Shown here in pieces: positions 8,716 to 16,484 of a DNA stretch of 64,000 bases. The stretch's first letter is position 1; each line of letters opens with the position of its first letter. This DNA is from Lignipirellula cremea. GTDB lineage: Bacteria; Planctomycetota; Planctomycetia; Pirellulales; Pirellulaceae. The stretch spans positions 1,655,001 to 1,719,000 of the forward strand of contig NZ_CP036433.1 in NCBI RefSeq assembly GCF_007751035.1, given 5' to 3'. Both the position numbers and the translations under genes were made by a program. The notes under the pieces were generated by a model that was not told the origin of the DNA, ran no database searches, and worked only from the letters and a program-made list of their open reading frames with translations.

Positions 8716-9777
8716 TCAGGCCCAGTCGACGCCCAGAGGGCCGGCGACAGTCTGGCCGATGCGCCAGTTTTTCACGCCGTTATCTTCCAGTAAACGCTGG
8801 ATGTTGTTGGCGTAGAACTCGGCGACGATCAGCACCATGCCCAGCCCCATGTTGAACACGCGGTCCATCTCGGCGCTTTCCACCTGGCCCAGTTCGGCCA
8901 GCCAGGGGAACACGGCCGGCACTTCCCAGCTGTTGCGGTCCACCAGCAGGCGAACGCCCTCGGGCATGATGCGGGTGATGTTCTCGAACAGTCCGCCGCC
9001 GGTGATGTGCGCGGCCCCATGGACGACATGCTTGACGCGGTAATGCCGATGGACGGCCCGCAAGGGACGCACATAGATCTGTGTCGGCCGCAGCAGTTCT
9101 TCGCTCAGCGGTTTGCCGGTCGCGGGGAACGGGTCGTCCAGCTTCAGGCCGGCTTTCTCGAACACGATCTTGCGGACCAGGCTAAAGCCGTTGCTGTGCA
9201 GCCCGCTGGAGGCGAGGCCAATCGCGACGTCGCCGGGGGCGATCGCTTTGCCGTCGAGGATCTGTTTCTTCTCGACCACGCCGATGCAGGTGCCCGACAT
9301 GTCGTACTCGCTCTCCCGGTACAGGTCGGGCATAATGGCGGTCTCGCCGCCAAGCAGGGCGCAGTCGGCCTCGACGCAGCCGTTGCTGATCCCTTCGACC
9401 AGCTGTTCCAGCAGCGGCGGGTTATCTTTCCCCATCGCCACGTAATCCATAAAAAACAGCGGTTCGGCGCCGCAGCAGAGGGCGTCGTTGACGCACATCG
9501 CCACCAGATCAATGCCGACCGAATCATGCCGACCGGCCTGCTGGGCGACGATCAATTTGGTGCCCACGCCGTCCTTGCAGCCGACCAGCACCGGCTGCTG
9601 GTACTTGCGGGCGAACAGGGGGCTGTCAAAGTCCAGCTGGTACAGACCGGCGAAACCGCCATCGAGTTTCATGACTCGCGGGGAATAGGTGCGATGCAGG
9701 AGCTTCGGCAGCCGCGCCATCGAATCTGCGTACAGCTCGAGGTCGACCCCGGCGTCTTTATAACTGGTGGCGGACAT
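8716..9777 (-). CDS. purM: Phosphoribosylformylglycinamidine cyclo-ligase (AIR synthetase)
   Basis: This 353-residue PurM catalyses ATP-dependent closure of FGAM to aminoimidazole ribotide, step five of purine synthesis. Family landmarks run in order: SYKDAGVDLE at the N-terminus, LVGCKDGVGTKL, GIDLVAMCVNDALCCGAEPL, ALLGGETAIMPDLY, GLASSGLHSNGFSLVR, and AHITGGGLFENI near residue 260. The length is normal for the family. A strong Shine-Dalgarno GGGAGGAG sits about 7 nt before ATG 9777. It stands alone with no other pur gene nearby, which is common in planctomycetes, where biosynthetic operons are dispersed. The 242 bp upstream show no riboswitch-like structure that I could identify. Confidence 0.97.
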   Translation of the reverse strand: MSATSYKDAGVDLELYADSMARLPKLLHRTYSPRVMKLDGGFAGLYQLDFDSPLFARKYQQPVLVGCKDGVGTKLIVAQQAGRHDSVGIDLVAMCVNDALCCGAEPLFFMDYVAMGKDNPPLLEQLVEGISNGCVEADCALLGGETAIMPDLYRESEYDMSGTCIGVVEKKQILDGKAIAPGDVAIGLASSGLHSNGFSLVRKIVFEKAGLKLDDPFPATGKPLSEELLRPTQIYVRPLRAVHRHYRVKHVVHGAAHITGGGLFENITRIMPEGVRLLVDRNSWEVPAVFPWLAELGQVESAEMDRVFNMGLGMVLIVAEFYANNIQRLLEDNGVKNWRIGQTVAGPLGVDWA

Positions 9778-10019
9778 GGCGGACTCCTCCCAAATGGCGG
9801 ATCGAACGTGCGGCCTTCAAAATACCGCAACACCGCGACGGACGGAAGGAGAGCAAACGCCCCCTGCGCACGCATGGCTTGTCCGTGGCGGTTCCCAGCC
9901 AAAGCGGGTCCCGCGCAGGTAAAGGAAAAGGCCCCCACCGACGCAGAAAAGATTGGCGAGGAGACCCAAAGTCAGGGGGACACTGCCCCGTTTTCCTCGC
10001 AGGAGCGCCGGGGCGGCGA

Positions 10020-10547
10020 TTAGCGGCCGTTGAAGAAGTTGTCGGGCATGGAGTTTTCGGCAGTGCGGCCGTACTCTTCCATGCTGCGGCGCTGGCCGAC
10101 GGAATGCCAGGGGCCCACTTCCTGCAGCTCGGGCATCATGCCGATCAACTGATCGACCAGGGTGCGGGCCATTCGCTGTACGGCCACATTCTCCGCCTGT
10201 TCCAGCATGGCGGCGGCCGTTTTCATCAGGCGAATCATTTGCGCCCGTTCGCGAATGGGTCGCGACAGCGGCTCGGAAGGATCGACCAGCAGATCGGCCA
10301 CGGGCACATCGAGCACTTCGCACCAGCGACCCAGCTGGGACAAGGTCAGGTCGGCCGTTTCTTCCTGCTGGCGACGGACCTCCGCCATCTCCAGGCCCAG
10401 ACGGCGCGAAGCGGTTCGTAACGATACCCCTTGCTGCTCACGCACCGCGCGGATGCGATTCAGCTGGTTCGACCGCGGCGCATTGGGAAACGCTTCCGGC
10501 GGCGGTTGGATATCGGTACGCAGACGATCTGAAGGAATCGACGGCAT
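10020..10547 (-). CDS. XRE-family helix-turn-helix protein
   Basis: The 175-residue product (ATG 10547, AAGG about 8 nt upstream; an extension to 10592 is less likely) carries an HTH_3/XRE domain at about residues 25-85. The domain reads IRAVREQQGVSLRTASRRLG, with an RRQQEETADLTLSQLGRW recognition region and LDVPVADLLVDPSEPL. The C-terminal 85 residues form a predicted helical region ending PDNFFNGR, with no known ligand domain. It is probably a cytoplasmic DNA-binding regulator with unknown targets. It is divergent from the sulfatase gene at 10852, making that gene one candidate target. Confidence 0.85.
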   Translation of the reverse strand: MPSIPSDRLRTDIQPPPEAFPNAPRSNQLNRIRAVREQQGVSLRTASRRLGLEMAEVRRQQEETADLTLSQLGRWCEVLDVPVADLLVDPSEPLSRPIRERAQMIRLMKTAAAMLEQAENVAVQRMARTLVDQLIGMMPELQEVGPWHSVGQRRSMEEYGRTAENSMPDNFFNGR

Positions 10548-10851
10548 GAGTGCACCTTGCAAGAAAAGACGACATGCGACCCCATAATTCAAACCGGGAG
10601 TGGGATAGATAAGGCCCCCGGCTCATTGCTGGCTGTATAATACCACCAATGAAATTGTCGTGCACCCTGCTTTCGGGGCGGAATGAAGTTAAGATCTGGT
10701 TTATCTGTATCGGCCTGCTGCTCTCCCGGATGACCCTGGGGACCACACGCCCGTTCGTGAAGATCGCGCACCGGGTCGCCCTGTCCCACGGTTGGTCCAC
10801 GACAAGTTTCCGCCGCTGGCAATCCCGCTTACTGATGTCGATCGTGCCGCC
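10548..10851. other. Divergent intergenic region between XRE regulator and sulfatase
   Basis: No gene is seen in these 304 bp. A TATAAT hexamer sits at 10636-10641 and its complement could serve as a minus-strand -10, but no good -35 element lies at the right distance on either strand. An in-frame extension of the sulfatase begins at 10792 but lacks signal-peptide character. Confidence 0.4.
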
Positions 10852-12426
10852 ATGAATGTCTCCTCTTGCCTGCGTTTCTGCTTTTTGCTGCATGGCCTGT
10901 TGCTGTCCGCCGGGCTGCTGATGGGAGCCTGGCTGCCCGTTGCGGGACTTGCGCAGGAGACTGCCGCCCCTGTCCCGGACGCCAATCGCTGGAACGTGTT
11001 GTTCCTGGCGATCGATGATCTGCGGCCGGAGCTTGGCTGCTATGGAACACCCGGCGCCCATTCGCCGAACCTCGACAAACTGGCGGCGGAGGGGGTGCTG
11101 TTCCGCAACCACTACGTGCAGGTTCCCACCTGCGGCGCGTCGCGTTACGCCTTGCTGACCGGTCGCAGTCCCTGGGCCTCGGGCGTGGTCAACAACAACG
11201 AAGCGGCCTACCGCGGCGCGGCCGCGCTCCAGAATAAAGTCCTGCCAGGCGCCCAGTCGGCGCCAGAACTGTTCCGGCGGTCGGGCTACCGCACCGTTTG
11301 CCTGGGGAAGATCTCGCACACGCCCGACGGTCGGGTGTTCGCCTACGACGGATCGGGCGACGGTCGGCCTGAGTTGCCTAACGCCTGGGACGAACTGCCG
11401 ACTCCTTTTGGTCCGTGGAAGCGCGGCTGGGGGAGTTTCTTTGCGTATGCCGGCGGCAAGCATCGGCAGGACGGCAAGGGTCATTCCGACCTGATGGAAT
11501 TCGTCGCCCAGCAGGATGACGATCTGCCTGACGGCATGCTGGCTGGCGCTGCGGTCGAACAGTTGCGGGAACTGAAAACGGCGGGACAGCCTTTTTTCCT
11601 GGCGGTTGGTTTCTACAAACCGCATCTGCCCTTTGTCGCCACGCAGGCCGACTGGGAAGCGTTCGCCGACACAGACCTGTCACTGGACGCCGAGAAAGTC
11701 GATTCGCCCCATTGGCATCGGTCGGGCGAGTTCTTCCGCTACCAGGCCCCCTTTGAGAAAACCCAGCCGCTGTCGGCCGAGGCCGTCGCAAAGTCTCGCA
11801 GGGCTTACTACGCCTGTGTGCGATATGTGGATCGGCAGGTCGGCCGCGTGCTGCAGGAACTGGAAGACCTGGACCTGGCCGATCGCACGGTCGTCGTGGT
11901 CTGGGGCGACCATGGCTGGCATCTGGGCGAGCAGCAGATCTGGGGGAAGCACTCGCCGTTTGAACGGGCCAACCGCAGCGTCTTGCTGATGCGCGTCCCG
12001 GGCCAGACCGGCGCCCAGGTCCAGGCCAAGGGCGGCATCGTCACCGACGCTCTGGCGGAATCGATTGACTTGTATCCCACGCTGATCGATCTGTGCCGGC
12101 CTTCGTTTCAGAAAACAGCTTGGCCGTTGTCGGGACAGTCGCTTGTGCCGGTGCTGACAGGAACAGCCGACGCGGGACGCCAGGCGGCCCTCAGCTACTG
12201 GGGGAAGACCGTGTCGATTCGCACCGCATCGCAACGCCTGATCTGGGATCGAAAAAGCGATCGCTGCGAGCTGTACGATATGACCAAAGACCCCGAACAA
12301 ACGACCGATCTGGCGACCGCCCGGCCGATAACGGTCGCCCGTTTGAAAGCGCTCGCCGAGGAACGCTGGCGACAGGACGCGGGGGCCGCGGGGCCGTCCG
12401 ACACGGAAGGAAAACCAGGCGGCTGA
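10852..12426 (+). CDS. Iduronate-2-sulfatase-like sulfatase
   Basis: Starting at ATG 10852 gives 524 residues with an N-terminal signal peptide (LRFCFLLHGLLLSAGLLMG). The formylglycine motif is C94-G-A-S-R, so it follows the CxAxR form rather than the usual CxPSR. Metal-binding residues D54-D55 lie in LAIDDLRPE, and further family blocks are FFLAVGFYKPHLPF and VVVVWGDHGWHLGEQQIWGKHS. The overall pattern matches iduronate-2-sulfatase-like enzymes used by planctomycetes on sulfated glycans; the actual substrate cannot be read from sequence. Activity requires a formylglycine-generating enzyme, which is not in this window. It is probably periplasmic. Confidence 0.92.
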   Translation: MNVSSCLRFCFLLHGLLLSAGLLMGAWLPVAGLAQETAAPVPDANRWNVLFLAIDDLRPELGCYGTPGAHSPNLDKLAAEGVLFRNHYVQVPTCGASRYALLTGRSPWASGVVNNNEAAYRGAAALQNKVLPGAQSAPELFRRSGYRTVCLGKISHTPDGRVFAYDGSGDGRPELPNAWDELPTPFGPWKRGWGSFFAYAGGKHRQDGKGHSDLMEFVAQQDDDLPDGMLAGAAVEQLRELKTAGQPFFLAVGFYKPHLPFVATQADWEAFADTDLSLDAEKVDSPHWHRSGEFFRYQAPFEKTQPLSAEAVAKSRRAYYACVRYVDRQVGRVLQELEDLDLADRTVVVVWGDHGWHLGEQQIWGKHSPFERANRSVLLMRVPGQTGAQVQAKGGIVTDALAESIDLYPTLIDLCRPSFQKTAWPLSGQSLVPVLTGTADAGRQAALSYWGKTVSIRTASQRLIWDRKSDRCELYDMTKDPEQTTDLATARPITVARLKALAEERWRQDAGAAGPSDTEGKPGG

Positions 12427-12499
12427 TTCGGCGCAGAGGTCGTCCCTCGCCCGGAAGGGACATTGCCTGCGGGCGGGCGTCCGGCTTCCTGAACCACCC

Positions 12500-12535
12500 T
12501 TCCCGTAAACATTCCCGCAAACATTCCCGCAAACG
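12500..12535. repeat. Three tandem 12-mers upstream of the ABC transporter gene
   Basis: TTCCCGTAAACA, TTCCCGCAAACA and TTCCCGCAAACG follow one another without gaps, about 95 bp before the ABC gene start. This could be a simple slippage repeat or iterons for a regulator; nothing decides between them. Confidence 0.7.
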
Positions 12536-12628
12536 CCTCACCGGCAGGCTGTCTGCGGTCGCCCAGCCTGGCGTAACCAGAAGCTTTGGTGAGAACAGAA
12601 GCCGGCGGGAAGGATTTTGGCGACCTGC

Positions 12629-14863
12629 ATGACCGAGCCCGTAATCGTCGCCCAACGGTTGACCCGCCGCTTCGGTCGTTTAACGGCGGTCGAAGACGTC
12701 AGCTTTGAAGTCCGTCGCGGCGCCATCTTTGGGCTGCTTGGTCCCAACGGCAGCGGCAAATCGACCATCATTCGCATGCTCTGCGGCGTGCTCCAGCCCA
12801 GCGAAGGGGAAGGCCAGGTACTGGGCTACAGTGTGCGTTCCGAGGCGGAAGCCATCAAACGCCGCATCGGTTATATGTCGCAAAAGTTCAGCCTTTACAG
12901 CGACCTGACCGTCGATGAAAACCTGGACTTTTATGGCCGCGTGTACGGCCTGGAGCCGCAACGCCTGGCCGAGCGCAAGCAGACCGTGATGGAACTGGCC
13001 GGGATTACCGACCGCGTCCACCAACTGGCCGGCAACCTGTCCGGCGGCTGGAAACAGCGGTTGGCGCTGGCCTGTTCCCTGATCCATGAACCAGACGTGC
13101 TCTTCCTGGATGAGCCGACTGCCGGCATTGATCCGGTCGCCCGGCGACAGCTGTGGGATCTGCTGTTCGAGCTGTCTGCGGCCGGAGTGACATTGTTTGT
13201 CACAACCCACTACATGGACGAGGCGGAGCGCTGCACCGATGTCGGCTATATCTATCTGTCCAGGCTGCTGGTGCTGGGCAAGCCGGACGAACTCAAGCTG
13301 CTGCCGGAAGTCACCCCGCCCGACGCCCGTCGCTGGGAGCTGACCACGCCAGCGCCGGCCCAGCAACTGAGCCATTTGCGCCAGATCGACGGCGTGCAGG
13401 ACGCCACGCTCTTCGGCGAAAAGATCCACGTGCTGGCCGACAAGCGTCTCAACCCCCGCGAGATGATCGCCGGCGCCGATGTCGACGATGCCCTGGTCAG
13501 TTATCGCGAAGCGGCCCCCACACTGGAGGACGTGTTCGTCACGCTCACTAGCGACGCCCAGAAAAAGTACTCCGCCGACGCGCCGCCTCCCGACACGCTC
13601 CGCACCGGCTCCCCGGAACGCGACTCGCCCTCTCTCGCCTCCGCCGCATCCCAGGACGCTGCAGAATCCGACATGCCCGCAGCCAGTTCGCCACGACCGC
13701 CGGTCGTCGCCCGGCTGGGGGCCGGGTTCTGGGCCATTTTCCTGAAAGAGTTCGTCCACATCCGCCGGCAGCCAACCACGCTGGTGTTTATGCTGCTGTT
13801 GCCGCTGGTGCAAACGATTATCTTTGGATACGCGATCGATACCGAGATAGAGCATATCCCGCTGGCCATTTTCGACCTGGACCAGCGGCAGGAAAGTCGG
13901 CAGCTGATTGACGCCTTTGTGAATACGCGGCGATTCCAGATTGTGGAACGGGTGCACAGCGAAGCGGCCCTGCAGAGATCGCTGACCTCGGGCCGGGCCA
14001 AGGTCGCCGTGGTGATTCCGCCGAACTATTCCGACAAACTGCTGCGCGGGGAGCAGGCGCAGGTCGAGATCCTGATTGATGGCAGTGACTCCCAGGTGGC
14101 GACCACGGCGCTCAGCACGGCCAACCTGCTAGGCGCCAGCCTCGCGTCGCGTAATGCGCTGCGGAAGGCGGAAGCCCGTCAGTTCCGCCCGGCACTGGAC
14201 GCCTCGGGCGAACTGGCGGCGCCGGTCGAGATGCGGCCGCGACTGCTGTACAACCCCAACCTGGAAAGCTCCCACTTTTTTGTACCGGGGCTGGTCGCCA
14301 TTATCCTGCAGCTGGTGACGCTGTTCCTGACCTCGTTTGCGGTCGTGCGGGAACGGGAACTGGGCACGCTGGAGCAACTGTTTGTCACGCCCGTCAGCCG
14401 CAGCGGTCTGCTGCTGGGGAAGCTCACGCCATATGCGATCACCGGCATGGTTGCGGTGCTGATGATTCTGGTGGTGATGGTCTATGTGTTTGGCGTGCCC
14501 ATCCACGGCAGCCTGGCGTTGCTGGCGGGGACGTCGGCGTTGTTCTTGCTGTGCGCCCTGGGGCTGGGGCTGCTGGTTTCGACGCTGGCCAGAACGCAGG
14601 TCGAGGCGGTTCAGTTTGCTTTCGGGATCATCCTGCCGTCGGTGCTGCTCTCGGGTTTCATGTTCCCGCGGGCCGAAATGCCGCTGCCGATTTACCTGGT
14701 GAGCTTTGCGATTCCGGTGACGTACTTTATCGAGATCATCCGCGGCGTGGTGCTGCGGGGCGCCGATCTGGTCGATATGCTGCCGTGGATCTTGGGACTG
14801 TTCGTGTGCACGGCGGCGGTGCTCGCGCTCAGCCTGGCTCGCTTCCGCAAGCAGCTGGGTTAA
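12629..14863 (+). CDS. ABC transporter with fused ATPase and ABC-2 permease domains
   Basis: A single chain of 744 residues combines an ATP-binding domain and a membrane domain. The ATPase half has Walker A GPNGSGKST (residues 38-46), Q-loop region YMSQKFSLY, signature LSGGWKQR (near 137-144), Walker B VLFLDEPT and H-loop FVTTHYMDEAE. A proline- and serine-rich linker (about 315-365) leads to an ABC-2/YhgE-type permease with a first membrane segment at LVFMLLLPLVQTIIFGYAI, a large extracytoplasmic loop, and five C-terminal membrane segments. This resembles RbbA/YhiH-like or DrrAB-type exporters; the substrate is unknown. GGAAGGA is 14 nt upstream of the ATG and nearer an in-frame TTG at 12617, so the start is uncertain by four codons. 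Confidence 0.9.
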   Translation: MTEPVIVAQRLTRRFGRLTAVEDVSFEVRRGAIFGLLGPNGSGKSTIIRMLCGVLQPSEGEGQVLGYSVRSEAEAIKRRIGYMSQKFSLYSDLTVDENLDFYGRVYGLEPQRLAERKQTVMELAGITDRVHQLAGNLSGGWKQRLALACSLIHEPDVLFLDEPTAGIDPVARRQLWDLLFELSAAGVTLFVTTHYMDEAERCTDVGYIYLSRLLVLGKPDELKLLPEVTPPDARRWELTTPAPAQQLSHLRQIDGVQDATLFGEKIHVLADKRLNPREMIAGADVDDALVSYREAAPTLEDVFVTLTSDAQKKYSADAPPPDTLRTGSPERDSPSLASAASQDAAESDMPAASSPRPPVVARLGAGFWAIFLKEFVHIRRQPTTLVFMLLLPLVQTIIFGYAIDTEIEHIPLAIFDLDQRQESRQLIDAFVNTRRFQIVERVHSEAALQRSLTSGRAKVAVVIPPNYSDKLLRGEQAQVEILIDGSDSQVATTALSTANLLGASLASRNALRKAEARQFRPALDASGELAAPVEMRPRLLYNPNLESSHFFVPGLVAIILQLVTLFLTSFAVVRERELGTLEQLFVTPVSRSGLLLGKLTPYAITGMVAVLMILVVMVYVFGVPIHGSLALLAGTSALFLLCALGLGLLVSTLARTQVEAVQFAFGIILPSVLLSGFMFPRAEMPLPIYLVSFAIPVTYFIEIIRGVVLRGADLVDMLPWILGLFVCTAAVLALSLARFRKQLG

Positions 14864-14879
14864 AAGCGTTCGACCGTGT

Positions 14880-15125
14880 TTATCGCACGGGTTCTGCGGC
14901 AGGCGGTTTTTCGCTGGAGCCGGCTGCCCTGGCCGGCTTGCCGGGCATGAAGCGGTTGCAGCCGCCCAGGCCGGAAATGCGCAGCTGAAACGGCAGGATC
15001 TTTTCATCGATGCAAAAGCCTACTGTCAGATCTTCAATGGCGGCGTCGGGCTCAATTTGCCACCACTTGCACGCTTTACACAGCCCCCATTCCTGGTCCT
15101 TTTCAGTGCTGTTTTTATCACTCAT
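14880..15125 (-). CDS. Small cysteine-rich protein, probable metal-binding
   Basis: The 81-residue product starts at ATG 15125 behind a good AGGAG. An in-frame extension to 15194 has no supporting site. Two cysteines sit in WGLCKACKWW and two more in VGFCIDEK and LGGCNRFMPG, a four-Cys arrangement that could bind zinc or an Fe-S cluster. There is no signal peptide or membrane segment. I do not recognise a named family. It converges on the ABC gene with only 16 bp between the stop codons. Confidence 0.7.
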   Translation of the reverse strand: MSDKNSTEKDQEWGLCKACKWWQIEPDAAIEDLTVGFCIDEKILPFQLRISGLGGCNRFMPGKPARAAGSSEKPPAAEPVR

Positions 15126-15244
15126 GGCGTTGCTCCTGCCGGGAGAGAAAGAACGTCGCATTGCCCGAACAGAACGGCCGCCGGACCACGACATAAAAAG
15201 AACGCGGAGCCCGAAAGAAAAAAGAGCACCGCGTTCGATAATCA

Positions 15245-15345
15245 GGAACGAGGGGAAAATAACTTCGGTTTTTGTATAGTGAGCCGAACGCGCTAGCGTC
15301 GGGCGGTTCTACTCCTGTGAGCCGAAGTTATTCTTCCCCAGTTCC
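15245..15345. repeat. Long hairpin element with 24-nt inverted arms
   Basis: Arms at 15245-15268 and 15322-15345 match at 20 of 24 positions, sharing ATAACTTCGG at their inner ends. The 53-nt loop contains GCGCTAGCGTCGGGCGG, similar to the core GCTAGCGCCCGGCGG of the two MITEs. It lies between two minus-strand genes. It could be a palindromic intergenic repeat or a MITE remnant. Confidence 0.7.
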
Positions 15346-15372
15346 TCAGGGCGAATGAATAAGGATTAAAGG

Positions 15373-15870
15373 TTAGTTCGTATTCATCGCCAGGAAATTA
15401 ATGCGTCGTTCGGCCAGCCGGGAAAGATGACGATCCGCTTCGCCTTCTTCCTGCAGGGTGGCGTCGAGCATGTCGGCCGCCTCCTGTTCTCCCAGCTTCT
15501 CGGCGTAGGCTCGCACCACGCCGTAGCCTGCCATTTCGTAATGTTCGACCCGTTGCGCGGCGGCAATCAGGGCGGCGTCCAGGACAGCGTCTTCCATGCC
15601 TGATTTGAGCAGCTCCTCGCCCTCCTTCACCAGGCCTTCCATCGCCTTGCACTTGTGGCCGCCGGGTGCGAATTCCAGCTTGGAAAAGATCGTTTCCAGT
15701 CGCGCAACGTGGCTTTGGGTCTCCTTCAGATGATCACTGAAGGCCTGTTTCAATTCTTCATCGGAAGCGGCCGCCGCCATTTTGGGCAACGCCTCGAGAA
15801 GCTGATTTTCTGCGCTGTAGAGATCTTTCAATTCCTGGATATAGAGTTTTCGTAGCGATTCGATGTTCAT
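15373..15870 (-). CDS. YciE/DUF892 ferritin-like protein
   Basis: The 165-residue protein begins MNIESLRKLYIQELKDLYSA, the classic YciE/DUF892 opening, so I start it at ATG 15870 rather than 73 codons upstream, where the extension overlaps csbD in another frame. Helices carry ferritin-like acidic and histidine residues (ELKDLYSAENQLLEAL, KETQSHVARLETIF, QRVEHYEMAGYGVVRAYAE, EEGEADRHLSRL). Family members form dimeric four-helix bundles thought to bind a di-iron centre and are induced by stress. The csbD gene lies 100 bp upstream on the same strand, a pairing that supports a general stress role. Confidence 0.92.
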   Translation of the reverse strand: MNIESLRKLYIQELKDLYSAENQLLEALPKMAAAASDEELKQAFSDHLKETQSHVARLETIFSKLEFAPGGHKCKAMEGLVKEGEELLKSGMEDAVLDAALIAAAQRVEHYEMAGYGVVRAYAEKLGEQEAADMLDATLQEEGEADRHLSRLAERRINFLAMNTN

Positions 15871-15970
15871 GGTAGTACTCAATAAAGGCGTTGAAGAACG
15901 GTCTCCTGCCAGCCAGCCCGCGAGGATGCGGGCCAGCGGCTTCTGACCGCGTTTTGTGCGGCCGGACAAT

Positions 15971-16171
15971 CTATTTACAGGTGTCGCAATAGCGGTCGAT
16001 TTCCTCTTCCGCTTTTTCGCGAGCGTAGCCGTATCGCTCCTGGAGCTTACCGGCCAGTTCTTCGCGTTTGCCTTCAATTTGATCGACATCGTCCTCGGTG
16101 AGCTTTCCCCACTGCTGACGCATGTTGCCTTTAAACTGCTTCCAGTTACCTTCGATTTGATCCCAGTTCAT
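15971..16171 (-). CDS. CsbD family stress protein
   Basis: This 66-residue protein opens MNWDQIEGNWKQFKGNMRQQ and continues KLTEDDVDQIEGKREELAGK, the full CsbD signature. The start is ATG 16171 with GGAG about 9 nt upstream. CsbD proteins are small, highly hydrophilic and general-stress-induced; their molecular function is unknown. The C-terminus ends RYCDTCK, an added CxxC pair not required by the family and possibly of local interest. It is probably co-expressed with the YciE-like gene downstream. Confidence 0.93.
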   Translation of the reverse strand: MNWDQIEGNWKQFKGNMRQQWGKLTEDDVDQIEGKREELAGKLQERYGYAREKAEEEIDRYCDTCK

Positions 16172-16484
16172 TATGATTTCTCCGCTTGCGTGTGTGACGA
16201 AGTTCAAACCTGTGATTGCCACAGGCAGCGTGCCGCAAGGCCGTTCTGCCTGTCGCAGGCTGGAATCAAAACAAAGCAAAGTGCGGGCCAATGCGCGGCG
16301 CCAGGCAGGAAAAAAATGAGACGGTCGCCGTTTGTTCCATGAATTACGGCGATTATCGATCGAACGTCCGAAGAAAATCAGGAGCGGGCGCGGCCGAATT
16401 GCGCATGGCGAACGACCGGGATAAATCGTTCCGCTGGCTGCATGACGAACGCGCGGTCCGATGCGCAACCAGGCCGAAGGGTCG
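16172..16484. other. Intergenic region upstream of csbD
   Basis: No gene or RNA is recognised in these 313 bp between the NPCBM gene and csbD, both on the minus strand. The short inverted pair CTGTGATTGCCACAG is visible at about 16211-16225. A stress promoter for csbD would be expected here but I cannot place one. Confidence 0.4.

Noticed and set aside
10636-10641. TATAAT hexamer as a confident promoter for the sulfatase
   Set aside because: No -35 element lies at 16-18 bp upstream, so I list it only as a note in the intergenic region.
12680-13957. Minus-strand open frame of 425 codons
   Set aside because: Antisense to the ATPase half of the fused ABC gene, whose motifs are unmistakable on the plus strand.
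15870-16089. N-terminal extension of the YciE-like gene by 73 codons
   Set aside because: It would overlap csbD in a different frame and adds Lys/Arg-rich sequence; the family begins at MNIESL.
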